Below are positions 25,552 through 34,084 of a stretch of 48,599 bases of DNA, piece by piece. A program made the translations under genes and the position numbers. The stretch comes from Candidatus Binatia bacterium. GTDB lineage: Bacteria > Desulfobacterota > Binatia > UBA1149 > JAJCZL01. Location: assembly GCA_028278325.1 (NCBI GenBank), contig JANQEO010000119.1, positions 1 to 48,599 on the forward strand, read 5' to 3'. The stretch's first letter is position 1; every line of letters starts with the position of its first letter. The notes beneath the pieces are model-generated. The model searched no databases and had not been told where the DNA came from. It was given only the letters and a program-made list of their open reading frames with translations.

Positions 25552-27276
25552 ATGAGTGACGCACATCACGAAGAACTGAGTTGGTGGCGGAAGTACGTCT
25601 TCTCCACCGATCACAAGGTCATTGGTATTCAGTACGGGGTAACCGCGCTGTTCTTCCTGCTCTTCGGGTTCTGCCTGATGATGCTGATGCGCTGGCAGTT
25701 GGCTTACCCCGGCCAGCCCATCCCTCTCATCGGCGGCCTGTTCGGCGAGGAGACGATGCCCGGCGGAGTCATGCTCCCCGAGTTCTACAACCAGCTCGGC
25801 GCGATGCACGGCACCATCATGGTTTTCCTCGGTGTGGTTCCACTGAGTGTGGGATGCTTCGGCAACTATGTGCTTCCCCTCCAGATCGGCGCGCCCGACA
25901 TGGCCTTCCCCAAGCTCAATATGGCCAGCTACTGGTTGTTCCTCATCGGTGGGTTGATCATGCTCTTCAGCTTCACGGTTCCCGGAGGCGCCGCGAACTC
26001 GGGATGGACGTCCTACCCGCCGCTGTCCAACATCGCCACAGTCGGCCAGACCTATTGGCTGTTCGGCATGCTGTTCTTGATCCTGTCTTCTCTGCTCGGC
26101 GCCGTGAACTTCATCGTGACCGCCATTCATCTACGGGCCCCGGGCCTGTCGATGTTCAGGCTTCCGTTCTTCTGCTGGGCCCAGCTGGTCACGTCTTTCC
26201 TTCTGCTGCTCGCGTTCCCTCCGCTTCAGGCGGCCGCGACCTTGCAGTTCATGGACAGGGTGGCGTCCACCAGCTTCTTCATGCCGAGCGGCTTGATCGT
26301 CAGCGGCGAGCCGGTGGCCGACATAAGCGGGGGCGGCAATCCTTTGCTCTGGCAGCATTTGTTCTGGTTCCTGGCCCACCCCGAAGTCTACGTATTGATT
26401 CTGCCGGGCCTGGGCATCATCGGTGAGGTGATCGCCAATAACACCCGCAAGCCGTTGTGGGGCTACCGCTCGATGGTGTTCTCGATAATCTTCCTCGGCT
26501 TCATGTCCTTCATCGTTTGGGCGCACCACATGTTCATGACTGGCATGGGCACCGCGATGAGTGTGTTCTTCCAGACGACGACGATGATCATATCCATACC
26601 GTCGGTCATCCTGCTGACGGCATTGATCATCTCGTTGTGGGGCGGGGCGATTCGTTTCACGGTGCCGATGCTGTTCGCATTGGCATTCCTGCCGATGTTC
26701 GGCATCGGCGGTCTGACCGGACTGCCACTCGGCCTGGCAACGCCCGATATCTATCTCCACGACACCTACTACGTCATCGGGCACTTTCACTACGTAGTGG
26801 CACCGGGCACGATTTTCGCCCTGTTCGCGGGCCTTTACTACTGGTACCCGAAAGCAACGGGCCGAATGATGAACGAGACCCTGGGCAAGCTTCACTTCTG
26901 GGGCTCTTTCGTGTTCATGAACGGGGTCTTTCTGCCGATGTTCTTCCAGGGCATGGCCGGGGTCTCCCGCCGACTCTACGATCAGACGTTCTACTCTCAC
27001 GGGGTCGGAGTGCAGGACCTTACAGTGTTGCAGTCTTACAGCGCCTGGGCTTTGGGGCTGGTGCAGGTGTTCTTCATCATCAACTTCGTCTGGAGCATCC
27101 GCGGCGGCAAGGAAGTCAAGAACGACAACCCGTGGGACGCCACGACGCTGGAGTGGGCCACGCCGACGCCGCCTCCCCACGGCAACTTCTTGGAAGCGCC
27201 GCAGGTCTATCGCGGCCCGTACGAATACAGCGTCCCCGGTGCTGCGGCCGGGTTCATCCCTCAGAATCAGGCGTAA
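25552..27276 (+). CDS. ctaD: Cytochrome c oxidase subunit I
   Basis: This is the catalytic subunit of a heme-copper oxygen reductase: it reduces O2 to water and pumps protons across the inner membrane. The 574-residue, multi-span protein has the heme a ligand His86 in MHGTIMVF, the CuB ligands His276, His325 and His326, the Tyr280 that crosslinks to His276 in HPEVY, and heme ligands His411 and His413 in GHFHYVVAPG. Asp116 in GAPDM and Glu278 mark the D-pathway of A-family enzymes. From 276 to 413 the numbering coincides with the Paracoccus enzyme, and position 354, the K-pathway Lys there, is Leu here (SIPSVILLT). First gene of a six-gene operon; subunit III follows after 9 bases. Confidence 0.97.
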   Translation: MSDAHHEELSWWRKYVFSTDHKVIGIQYGVTALFFLLFGFCLMMLMRWQLAYPGQPIPLIGGLFGEETMPGGVMLPEFYNQLGAMHGTIMVFLGVVPLSVGCFGNYVLPLQIGAPDMAFPKLNMASYWLFLIGGLIMLFSFTVPGGAANSGWTSYPPLSNIATVGQTYWLFGMLFLILSSLLGAVNFIVTAIHLRAPGLSMFRLPFFCWAQLVTSFLLLLAFPPLQAAATLQFMDRVASTSFFMPSGLIVSGEPVADISGGGNPLLWQHLFWFLAHPEVYVLILPGLGIIGEVIANNTRKPLWGYRSMVFSIIFLGFMSFIVWAHHMFMTGMGTAMSVFFQTTTMIISIPSVILLTALIISLWGGAIRFTVPMLFALAFLPMFGIGGLTGLPLGLATPDIYLHDTYYVIGHFHYVVAPGTIFALFAGLYYWYPKATGRMMNETLGKLHFWGSFVFMNGVFLPMFFQGMAGVSRRLYDQTFYSHGVGVQDLTVLQSYSAWALGLVQVFFIINFVWSIRGGKEVKNDNPWDATTLEWATPTPPPHGNFLEAPQVYRGPYEYSVPGAAAGFIPQNQA

Positions 27277-27285
27277 GGATCGGCA

Positions 27286-27876
27286 ATGGAAATTCCATAC
27301 ATAGAAGAAGTCCATCCCGACACCGGCGTCGTCAACAGCAAGCTCGGCGTCTGGTTGTTCCTGGCTTCGGAAGTCATGCTGTTCGGCGCGCTGTTCTCGA
27401 CCTACATCATTTTGCGATTGGGTTCGGTGAGCTGGCCGGTCGGGGCCGACATCCTCAACGTGCCGTTGGCGACGCTCAACACCATGGTGCTGATTACCTC
27501 GAGCGTGACGATGGTCATGGCCTGGGCGGCGCTCAAGATGAACGAGCCCGGCAAGTCTCGTAACTACCTGATCGTGACGGTGCTATGTGCCGGCATCTTC
27601 CTCGTCGTCAAGTACTTCGAGTACACTGCGAAGTTCGAGCACGGCCTGTACCCCAGCACGAGCACCTTCCTTGCGATCTATTTCACGCTGACGGGGCTGC
27701 ACGGACTGCACGTGATCGGCGGCATGGTGGTGATCGGATACCTGGCCGGGCCGGGTTTCAAGATCGTGGACAAACACCCCGAGCAGCTCGCGGGGCGGAT
27801 CGAGGCGACGGGGTTGTATTGGCACTTCGTGGACCTCGTCTGGATATTCTTGTTCCCGGTGCTTTATCTTTTGTAG
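27286..27876 (+). CDS. ctaE: Cytochrome c oxidase subunit III
   Basis: This 196-residue integral membrane protein has about five spans and the family motifs FLASEVMLFGALFSTY near residue 30, the ITSSVTMV helix, FLAIYFTLTGLHGLHVIGG, and a C-terminal LYWHFVDLVWIFLFPVLYL. Subunit III stabilises the oxidase and helps keep the proton uptake path working. The short five-helix form is usual for this oxidase type. AAGGA lies a few bases before its ATG. Subunit I ends 9 bases earlier and subunit IV starts 9 bases later. Confidence 0.96.
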   Translation: MEIPYIEEVHPDTGVVNSKLGVWLFLASEVMLFGALFSTYIILRLGSVSWPVGADILNVPLATLNTMVLITSSVTMVMAWAALKMNEPGKSRNYLIVTVLCAGIFLVVKYFEYTAKFEHGLYPSTSTFLAIYFTLTGLHGLHVIGGMVVIGYLAGPGFKIVDKHPEQLAGRIEATGLYWHFVDLVWIFLFPVLYLL

Positions 27877-27885
27877 GGGGAGGCG

Positions 27886-28284
27886 ATGTCGGATCACAGC
27901 GCGGAAGATATTTCCAAACACGTACGCGTCTACATGATGGTGTTCGCGTCCCTGGCGGTTCTCACCGTCGTGACGGTCGCGGTTTCCTACATTGAGCTTC
28001 CCACGGCCTACGCCATTGCCGTCGCTCTCGTGGTTGCGAGCGTGAAGGGGTCTCTGGTGGGTCTGTACTTCATGCACCTCATCTCGGAGCGCAACACCAT
28101 ATACTGGCTGCTGCTGCTCACGGTGGTGTTCTTCGTGGTGCTCATGTACATGCCCGCAACATGGTACACGACCGGCGTTACGGTGAAGCCGGTCTGGGAT
28201 CACATCCCCGTCAGCGAGAGCCACGGCGGCGGTCACGGTCACGACGATCACCATGGCGACGAAGCGGGGGGCGCCCATCACTAG
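27886..28284 (+). CDS. ctaF: Cytochrome c oxidase subunit IV (caa3/CyoD-like)
   Basis: This 132-residue protein has three membrane spans in the CtaF/CyoD arrangement: YMMVFASLAVLTVVTVAVSYI, then AYAIAVALVVASVKGSLVGLYFMHL, then YWLLLLTVVFFVVLMYM. The VKGSLVGLYFMHL segment is the family signature. The tail is His-rich (HGGGHGHDDHHGD), which could bind metal. The ribosome binding site GGGGGAGG precedes the ATG. Its role is assembly or stability of the oxidase. Confidence 0.92.
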   Translation: MSDHSAEDISKHVRVYMMVFASLAVLTVVTVAVSYIELPTAYAIAVALVVASVKGSLVGLYFMHLISERNTIYWLLLLTVVFFVVLMYMPATWYTTGVTVKPVWDHIPVSESHGGGHGHDDHHGDEAGGAHH

Positions 28285-28299
28285 GGCCCGTCACGGTCG

Positions 28300-28506
28300 A
28301 TGTCCCTGAAAGCCTTCCACATCTTTTTCATCGTAATGTCGGCACTGATGTGTTTCGGCATCGCGAGTTGGCGCCTGTCCTATTACATGCAGACAGGCGG
28401 TCTGGGGCCGATGGCGCAAGCCTCGGCGTCGGCGGTAGCGGGCCTGGTGCTCGTCGGCTACGGGCTACGCTTCCTCAGAAAGTACAAGGAGCTGGAGTAC
28501 CTGTGA
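28300..28506 (+). CDS. Small two-span membrane protein of the oxidase operon
   Basis: This 68-residue protein has two predicted spans (about 5-25 and 40-58) and a charged tail (RKYKELEYL). It lies 15 bases after subunit IV and overlaps the next small gene (GTGA). I recognise no enzymatic motif. Its place inside the operon and its size suggest an accessory or assembly subunit of the oxidase. Confidence 0.75.
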   Translation: MSLKAFHIFFIVMSALMCFGIASWRLSYYMQTGGLGPMAQASASAVAGLVLVGYGLRFLRKYKELEYL

Positions 28507-28748
28507 GAATAGGTTTGGCGAAAACTTCCTTGATGGCGCTAGCGCTGTGGGCCGTGCCCGCGACCAGCTTGGCCTGTACGGTCTGTTACGGTGATCCCAA
28601 CTCGCCGATGGTCAAGGCCATGGGCCAGGGCATCCTCTTCCTGCTCGGTTGCATCGGATTCGTGCTTGCCGCCTTCGCATGCATGTTCACGTACTGGATT
28701 TTCCGCGTCCGTAGGGGGCGCATGCTCGCAGATGGAGTCAATGACTGA
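28503..28748 (+). CDS. Small exported/anchored protein with CTVCYGDP motif
   Basis: The GTG at 28503 overlaps the preceding stop and gives 81 residues. The longer frame from 28161 is only a shadow of the two upstream genes. An N-terminal signal-like segment ends in SLAC, which could be a lipoprotein or signal cleavage site. It is followed by TVCYGDPNSPMVKAM, a membrane span and a basic RVRRGR end. The two Cys (CTVC) in the periplasm could hold copper or a disulfide. Similar small proteins accompany oxidase operons of this layout, as far as I recall. The stop overlaps the subunit II start by one base (TGATG). An ATG at 28533 is an alternative start. Confidence 0.75.
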   Translation: MRIGLAKTSLMALALWAVPATSLACTVCYGDPNSPMVKAMGQGILFLLGCIGFVLAAFACMFTYWIFRVRRGRMLADGVND

Positions 28749-29524
28749 TGGACATGGACAAGGTTGAATACGGCTGGTGGCTACCCGTTGATGTATCGAC
28801 GCACGGGGCGCAGATCGACAACATCATCTCGGTGCTGCACTGGTTCATGCTCGTGCTCTTCATCGGTTGGGGAACCTTCTTCCTATATACGCTGATCAAG
28901 TTCCGCGCCCGCCCCGGCCACAATGCCGACTACAAGGGTGTCACGACGCACTTCTCGACTTACCTCGAGACTGCGGTCGCCGTGTTCGAGGTCATCGTTC
29001 TCGTGGGCTTGTCGATTCCCGTTTGGGCCGAGGTCAAGAGCGATCCTCCCACCCCGACCGAAGCCGACGTCGTCGTCAGGGTGGTGGGTGAGCAGTTCGC
29101 CTGGAACATTCACTATCCGGGGCCGGACGGCACCTTCGGAAAGACCGACGTCGCCCTGGTCGACCAGTCCAACCCTTTGGGTATCGACTGGAAGGACCCC
29201 GCGGCCGGTGACGACATCACCACGGTCAATCAGTTTCACTTCCCCGTCAACAAACAGGTGCTGGTGAATCTTACGTCCAAGGACGTGATTCACTCTTTCG
29301 CTCTCCCCAGCATGCGGGTAAAGCAGGACGCCATTCCGGGCATGACGGTGCCGGTGTGGTTCGAGGCCAAGGCCACCGGCCAGTTCGAGATCGCCTGCGC
29401 CCAGCTCTGCGGTCTCGGTCACTACCGGATGAAGGGCTTCTACAGCATCGATACCGAGGAAGAGTACGCGGCCTGGCTCAAAGAGCAGGCTGAATCCGCC
29501 TCGTTCGAGGACGACTACTACTAG
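28748..29524 (+). CDS. ctaC: Cytochrome c oxidase subunit II
   Basis: This 258-residue subunit carries the CuA centre that accepts electrons from cytochrome c. Two N-terminal spans (about 27-50 and 72-93) are followed by a periplasmic cupredoxin domain. CuA ligands are His182 in VIHSF and C217, C221, H225 and M228 in CAQLCGLGHYRM. The residue between the two Cys is Gln, where the Paracoccus type has Glu. There is no fused cytochrome c domain, unlike classical caa3 enzymes, so a separate cytochrome c must deliver electrons. It is the last gene of the operon, whereas subunit II is first in most caa3 operons. Confidence 0.96.
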   Translation: MDMDKVEYGWWLPVDVSTHGAQIDNIISVLHWFMLVLFIGWGTFFLYTLIKFRARPGHNADYKGVTTHFSTYLETAVAVFEVIVLVGLSIPVWAEVKSDPPTPTEADVVVRVVGEQFAWNIHYPGPDGTFGKTDVALVDQSNPLGIDWKDPAAGDDITTVNQFHFPVNKQVLVNLTSKDVIHSFALPSMRVKQDAIPGMTVPVWFEAKATGQFEIACAQLCGLGHYRMKGFYSIDTEEEYAAWLKEQAESASFEDDYY

Positions 29525-29612
29525 GCCGGACCGGCCCCGGCAGCCGCGGCATCATGAACGCGGCTCTTCCCACCCGTCAGGGGGTCTGCGCAGCGGCTTG
29601 CGGTTTTCTTCC

Positions 29613-29642
29613 TTGACAAGCTGCGGGCCGGACCCCTAACTA
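29613..29642 (+). promoter_or_regulatory. Possible promoter before the beta-propeller gene
   Basis: TTGACA (29613-29618) is a perfect -35 hexamer. The best -10 candidate, TAACTA (29637-29642) after 18 bases, is weak. It lies about 57 bases before the next ATG, in the 174-base gap after the oxidase operon. The stretch just before it, CGCA-GCGGCT-TGCG then TTTTCTT, could be a weak terminator for that operon. Confidence 0.3.
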
Positions 29643-29698
29643 CTAGTGGATCACCATCGCCCCTGGCGCCTCAGAGTTGCGTCCGGCTTAGGAGTTCT

Positions 29699-31876
29699 AT
29701 GAGATTCATCACTCTGCTCGCGACCATACTGTTGTACGTAACTTCGGCCCCGGCGCTCGCACAGCAATGTTCCGGAACCGGATCGCCGATCACGGGCGGG
29801 GGTGACGAGACCCAGGACTGTCACCTGCAGTTCTCCAGCGACCGCATGTATCTCAACTTCCCGATCTGCAAGCCCGACAAACCCAAACCCGGCAAGGAAG
29901 TGCGCTGCTTTGACGGCGATGCCGGCTGCGATCTCGACGGTGAGACCAACGGTGAGTGCGTGTTCGAGATAAACGCTTGCCTGTTCAACAACGAGCCGAC
30001 TCTGCCGTCCTGCACTCCGGCTACGATCAACGCCGGCGGCATAGAAGTCGCCAAGGCCACCAAGGTGCCTGAACTCCTCTCGCTACAGAACGCGCTGGAT
30101 GCCCTTCTGCCGGCCAGCAGCAACGCTTGCACCTCGTCTCAGGTTCTAACCGTCCCTCTCAAGGGCCCCAACAACAAGGGCGAATTCAAGCGCGGCAAGG
30201 GCAAGGTCAAGATCAAGACGAGCACGGCCGGCGGCGGGTTCGACAAAGACAAACTCAAGCTCGCCTGCGTTCCTCGCAACTGGCCTGCCGAGGGCTACAA
30301 CCACTCCAACACGCGCAGCAACGACGAAGAGACCAAGATAACCGCGGCGAATGCCGCCACGCTGGAGCAGAAGTGGGAACGAGCCGTGACCGAGAACCCG
30401 TTGCCCGGTTTCGCCCTGACCTCGGGTGTGAGTTCGGCGATTACCGTCAATGAGAAGCTCGCGTTCGCAACTACTTGGGCGGGTAAGGTCATTGCCTTCA
30501 AGAAGAAGGACGGCAAGACCAAATGGGTGTACGATTCCCTGTCCGTCGGCACTTTGACCGACGACAAGGGCATCTTTCGAGGCATACAGACCTCGGCCAA
30601 CCTGACGGCCGACGGCCGGCTTCTCGTAGGCGACCGCAACGCGACAGTTCATTGCCTCGACGCGAAGAGAGGCAAGCTGCTCTGGCAGGCGAGTATCGGG
30701 GATCCGTCCACCGCGTCAGACGCCGCCCACGTTTGGTCATCTCCTCAGATTGTCAACGGCCGCGTCTTTGTCGGACGTGGATCGCACGACGATGATCCTT
30801 GCACTCACGGCCGGGTATTCGCCTTCGACCTCAACGACGGCGCCATGCTGTGGGAGACCCCTACGATTCCTGACAAGGTCTGTATAGACGACACCTCGGT
30901 CGTGTGTACCGACGACAGCGATTGCGGTGTCGTGGCCCGCTGCCTCTCCGACGTTTGTGACAACGACTACGAAACCCCATGCACGATGGACGGCGACTGT
31001 CCTGCAGGCGGAACTTGTGTGATGACCTCGTTCTGTGAGCACGAGGAGGGCAAGTCATGCACCGTGGACAGCGATTGTGATGCCTGCATCCTTGCCAGGG
31101 GTGGTGCGGTGACGGGCACCATCGCCGTCGATTCCAGCGGCGATACCATCTATGCGGCGTCGGTGGGCTGTCTGAGCTTCCCCACCGTGCAGGACGCGGA
31201 TTCCATCTACTCGATAGATGCTGCCACCGGAGCCAAGAACTGGACGTTCAACAGTTCGAGCATCGAGCAGTTCCAAGAAGGCATCGACTACCACGACTAC
31301 GGCTTCCTGAATGGACCCAGCCTGGTCGAGGTCGATGACGGCCTTGGCGGGACGGCCGAGCTCGTAGTTGCAGGTGGCAAGGACGGCACCCTATATGCCC
31401 TCGACCGCGCGACCGGCGCGCTCGTGTGGTCGAACGAGGTGGTCCCGGCACCGCCGTTTGCTGCGTTCGGCTTGTTCAACGCCGGTATAGCCATCGACGA
31501 TGGCAGGGTATTTGCCGCGTTGAGTGACTTTCCGGCTTGGCCGGCGGGCAACGACAACATGTACGCTTTCGATATCGAGGGTGTTCCCGACATCTTCAGC
31601 GGCGGCGGCGTTGCCTGGACTGACCCCATGGCCGACGGCTTTGCCCACGTGGGCGTAGGCAACGGGATCGTATACTCGGGTTCCGGCGCTTTCGCGGCCG
31701 TTCCCAGCGACCTCTACATGTACGAAGGCTCCAGCGGGACCCCTCTCGGCACCCTGACTATCCCCGGCTCGGTGACGGGCGGTCCCACGATCGTCAACGG
31801 TCAGGTCTATGTAGGCTACGGATTGGGCTTTGGGGATGCGGGCGTGATCGCCTTCGGGTTGCCGGAACTCCCGTAG
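29699..31876 (+). CDS. Exported PQQ-like beta-propeller protein with Cys-rich insert
   Basis: This 725-residue protein has a signal peptide (MRFITLLATILLYVTSAPALAQ) and a ribosome binding site AGGAG 5 bases before the ATG. From about residue 215 on it shows repeated propeller blades of the PQQ/YVTN kind, for example FKKKDGKTKWVYD, CLDAKRGKLLWQASIGD, FDLNDGAMLWETP and ALDRATGALVWSNEV. A Cys-rich insert at about 395-463 holds tandem modules such as CTDDSDC, CTMDGDC and CTVDSDC. The N-terminal 200 residues are also rich in Cys pairs. It may be a quinoprotein-like dehydrogenase or a structural or binding propeller; no clear PQQ ligand set can be read. It is a single gene between the oxidase operon and the desaturase. 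Confidence 0.8.
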   Translation: MRFITLLATILLYVTSAPALAQQCSGTGSPITGGGDETQDCHLQFSSDRMYLNFPICKPDKPKPGKEVRCFDGDAGCDLDGETNGECVFEINACLFNNEPTLPSCTPATINAGGIEVAKATKVPELLSLQNALDALLPASSNACTSSQVLTVPLKGPNNKGEFKRGKGKVKIKTSTAGGGFDKDKLKLACVPRNWPAEGYNHSNTRSNDEETKITAANAATLEQKWERAVTENPLPGFALTSGVSSAITVNEKLAFATTWAGKVIAFKKKDGKTKWVYDSLSVGTLTDDKGIFRGIQTSANLTADGRLLVGDRNATVHCLDAKRGKLLWQASIGDPSTASDAAHVWSSPQIVNGRVFVGRGSHDDDPCTHGRVFAFDLNDGAMLWETPTIPDKVCIDDTSVVCTDDSDCGVVARCLSDVCDNDYETPCTMDGDCPAGGTCVMTSFCEHEEGKSCTVDSDCDACILARGGAVTGTIAVDSSGDTIYAASVGCLSFPTVQDADSIYSIDAATGAKNWTFNSSSIEQFQEGIDYHDYGFLNGPSLVEVDDGLGGTAELVVAGGKDGTLYALDRATGALVWSNEVVPAPPFAAFGLFNAGIAIDDGRVFAALSDFPAWPAGNDNMYAFDIEGVPDIFSGGGVAWTDPMADGFAHVGVGNGIVYSGSGAFAAVPSDLYMYEGSSGTPLGTLTIPGSVTGGPTIVNGQVYVGYGLGFGDAGVIAFGLPELP

Positions 31877-31989
31877 GCCGCCCGGCTACCTGCCCGAGGA
31901 CTCCGCCGGAGCCCGGCGCCTTTCGGGTAGCGACCGGAGTCCGCGTATGGAACACTGGTCGATAATCCAGCCGCGCAGGAGATCCCTCG

Positions 31990-33162
31990 ATGACTCAATC
32001 GGCCTCGGCGACCAGGCCACCCGTCAATTGGCCTACTTCGATCTTTATCGTCGCGACGACGATCGGCGCGCTTCTGTGGCCTCTGTACGCCTACTTCTAC
32101 GGCGTGACAGCCGGCGAGATCGTACTGGCGCTCGTATATTACTCCATCAGCGGGATGTCGATCACGGTGGGGTACCATCGCCTCGTCGCCCACCGCAGCT
32201 TTCAGTGCCGACCGTGGCTCAAGACCGTGCTTCTCGTTACGGGATCAGCGGCATGGCAGGGGTCGGCTCTGGAGTGGGCCGACGATCACGTCAGGCATCA
32301 CGCCAACATCGATACGGAACTGGACCCCTACAACATCAAGAAAGGTTTCTTTCATGCCCACGTCGGCTGGCTGTTCACGAAGCGTGACATCGTCGTCGAA
32401 GAGTCCCCCGGCTTTCTGACCAGCGATCCGCTGATCATGTGGCAGCATCGCCACTACCTCCCCTTGGCGATCGTTACCAGTTTCGTCGTGCCCCTTGCGA
32501 TCGCAGGCATCGGTGGGCTTTTCCTGGCGGGCGTCGTCAGGTTGGTGGCCGTTCACCACAGCACCTGGCTGATCAATTCCTGGGCGCACACCGGCAGCAA
32601 CCGTCCCTACAATCCTTCGGTTTCGGCCGTCGACAACTGGTTCCTGGCCTTCTTCACCTTCGGAGAAGGCTACCACAACTACCACCACGCCTTCCCCGGC
32701 GACTATCGTAACGGCGTCGCCAAGTACGCTTGGGACCCCAGCAAGTGGACGATCTGGCTGCTGTCGCGCACCGGCGTCGTTTGGGGGCTGCGCCGTATCA
32801 GCCCGACCGTTCAGTGGAGCCGCAGGGTCGATACGCTGGTCACGGCCGAGGCTCGCACGGTTAGCTTCAAAGCGGTGATGGCCGCCCGTGCCGGATTGGA
32901 GGCGAGGATTCGCAGGACCGAAACCCGCATCCATCGCATGTCGGCGCGTATCAAGGATCTGCAACTGCCCTCGTCAGTGGAGCTTGCCGAGTTGCGCAGA
33001 CGCGTCTCGGATGCAGTAGCCGACTGGAAGGCCAAGCGTGGGGACAAGGACCTGCTGCGGATCAAGCGGGCCCAGGAGCTGGTGGAGCACCTTGCGGCCT
33101 ACCGCGAGCTCCTCGCGCGTGTCATCGACCACCAGAACCGGGTGGGGATGATTCCGGCCTGA
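31990..33162 (+). CDS. Acyl-CoA desaturase (delta-9 type fatty acid desaturase)
   Basis: This 390-residue integral membrane di-iron enzyme introduces a double bond into acyl chains. The three histidine boxes are present: HRLVAH at 63-68, HVRHH at 100-104 and HNYHH at 229-233. Four hydrophobic spans are arranged as in stearoyl-CoA desaturases, and the NSWAHTGSNRPYNP segment carries further ligands. About 100 C-terminal residues (285-390) are a charged helical, probably coiled-coil, extension beyond the core. The last 41 bases overlap the end of the convergent EamA transporter. It is probably transcribed alone and needs an external electron donor. Confidence 0.92.
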   Translation: MTQSASATRPPVNWPTSIFIVATTIGALLWPLYAYFYGVTAGEIVLALVYYSISGMSITVGYHRLVAHRSFQCRPWLKTVLLVTGSAAWQGSALEWADDHVRHHANIDTELDPYNIKKGFFHAHVGWLFTKRDIVVEESPGFLTSDPLIMWQHRHYLPLAIVTSFVVPLAIAGIGGLFLAGVVRLVAVHHSTWLINSWAHTGSNRPYNPSVSAVDNWFLAFFTFGEGYHNYHHAFPGDYRNGVAKYAWDPSKWTIWLLSRTGVVWGLRRISPTVQWSRRVDTLVTAEARTVSFKAVMAARAGLEARIRRTETRIHRMSARIKDLQLPSSVELAELRRRVSDAVADWKAKRGDKDLLRIKRAQELVEHLAAYRELLARVIDHQNRVGMIPA

Positions 33163-34084
33163 GGCTGCGGCCCCCGCCCGCAGTAAGCAGAGAACCCGTA
33201 ACGACCAAACAGGCCCCCGCCCAGCCCACAAGCGATACCGGCTCGGGCGGAGTAAGCTCCGGCCACAGCCTCGAGGCCACCGCCAACATGCCGAGGGTGC
33301 ACAGAGGTGTCAGTGCCAGTACGGCACTCACCTTCGAGGCTTCCCAATGTGCCAGCGCTTCGGCGAAGGTGCCGTAAGCCGCCAGCGTGTTCACGGCGCA
33401 GAACGCGAGAACGGCCATCTGCAGACCGTTCAGCTCCAGCAGAGTTGCGGGGTCGGCCAGCGGCGAAAAGATGAGGGTGCAGCCGGCGTAGATCACCAGC
33501 ATCACGCCGTTGCTCGTCAGCCAGCGTAACAGTTGTTTCTGTGCCAATCCGTAGACCGCCCACGTCACCGATGCGGCCAGCATGGCAGCGGTGCCCAGGC
33601 CGTAGGCGCCGGCGTCGGTTACGACGTTGATGAGTTGATCACGGGAAAAGATTCCCAATCCTACGATGAGTGTCAGGAGGCCGACCCACTGCAGGCGGGA
33701 GAAGCTTTCCCGGAAGATCCAGATGCTTCCCAAGGCCAGCAGCAGAGGGGCGAGTTGGATCACGACCTGAGCGTTTCCGGCGCTGGTCAGGTCCAGCCCC
33801 ACCAAGTAACAGATGTAGTTGGCCGCCAGGAAAACGGTGGCCAGAGCCAGCAGCCGTCCCACTCCGTGTTCGGCCCCGCGCAACGACGGAAGCGTGCCGC
33901 GCAAGCGCAAGACCAGGGCCAATGCTGTCGCAGAGAACACGAACCGGTACCAGGTGATGGTGAAGGGATCCATAGCTTCGAGCACGATCTCCAAAGCTAT
34001 GGGGAGAGTCCCCCACATCAGGGTCGTGGAGAGAGCCAGAGCGAAACCGAGGCGGCTGCGCCCGGAAGGTTGATGGACGGTCAG
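33122..34084 (-). CDS. EamA/DMT family transporter
   Basis: This protein of about 320 residues has ten predicted spans in two EamA repeats (about 15-145 and 165-300), as in drug/metabolite exporters; the substrate cannot be told. The frame continues far upstream to 34621, but that part is antisense-like shadow of fumC. No ATG, GTG or TTG occurs between the fumC stop and the first span; the first ATG is inside that span (MWGTLPI). A CTG at 34084 overlaps the fumC TGA as CTGA, mimicking the usual ATGA coupling, and is the best start I can propose. The 3' end overlaps the desaturase gene by 41 bases. Confidence 0.85.
   Translation of the reverse strand: MTVHQPSGRSRLGFALALSTTLMWGTLPIALEIVLEAMDPFTITWYRFVFSATALALVLRLRGTLPSLRGAEHGVGRLLALATVFLAANYICYLVGLDLTSAGNAQVVIQLAPLLLALGSIWIFRESFSRLQWVGLLTLIVGLGIFSRDQLINVVTDAGAYGLGTAAMLAASVTWAVYGLAQKQLLRWLTSNGVMLVIYAGCTLIFSPLADPATLLELNGLQMAVLAFCAVNTLAAYGTFAEALAHWEASKVSAVLALTPLCTLGMLAVASRLWPELTPPEPVSLVGWAGACLVVTGSLLTAGGGRSLRPESSPPGSGGR

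Noticed and set aside
26131..27315. 394-residue minus-strand frame over the oxidase subunit I gene
   Set aside because: It is rich in His, Arg and Gln from antisense reading of membrane codons and matches no protein family.
28161..28502. N-terminal extension of the CTVCYGDP small protein
   Set aside because: It overlaps the end of subunit IV and all of the 68-residue gene in another frame; GTG at 28503 is the sensible start.
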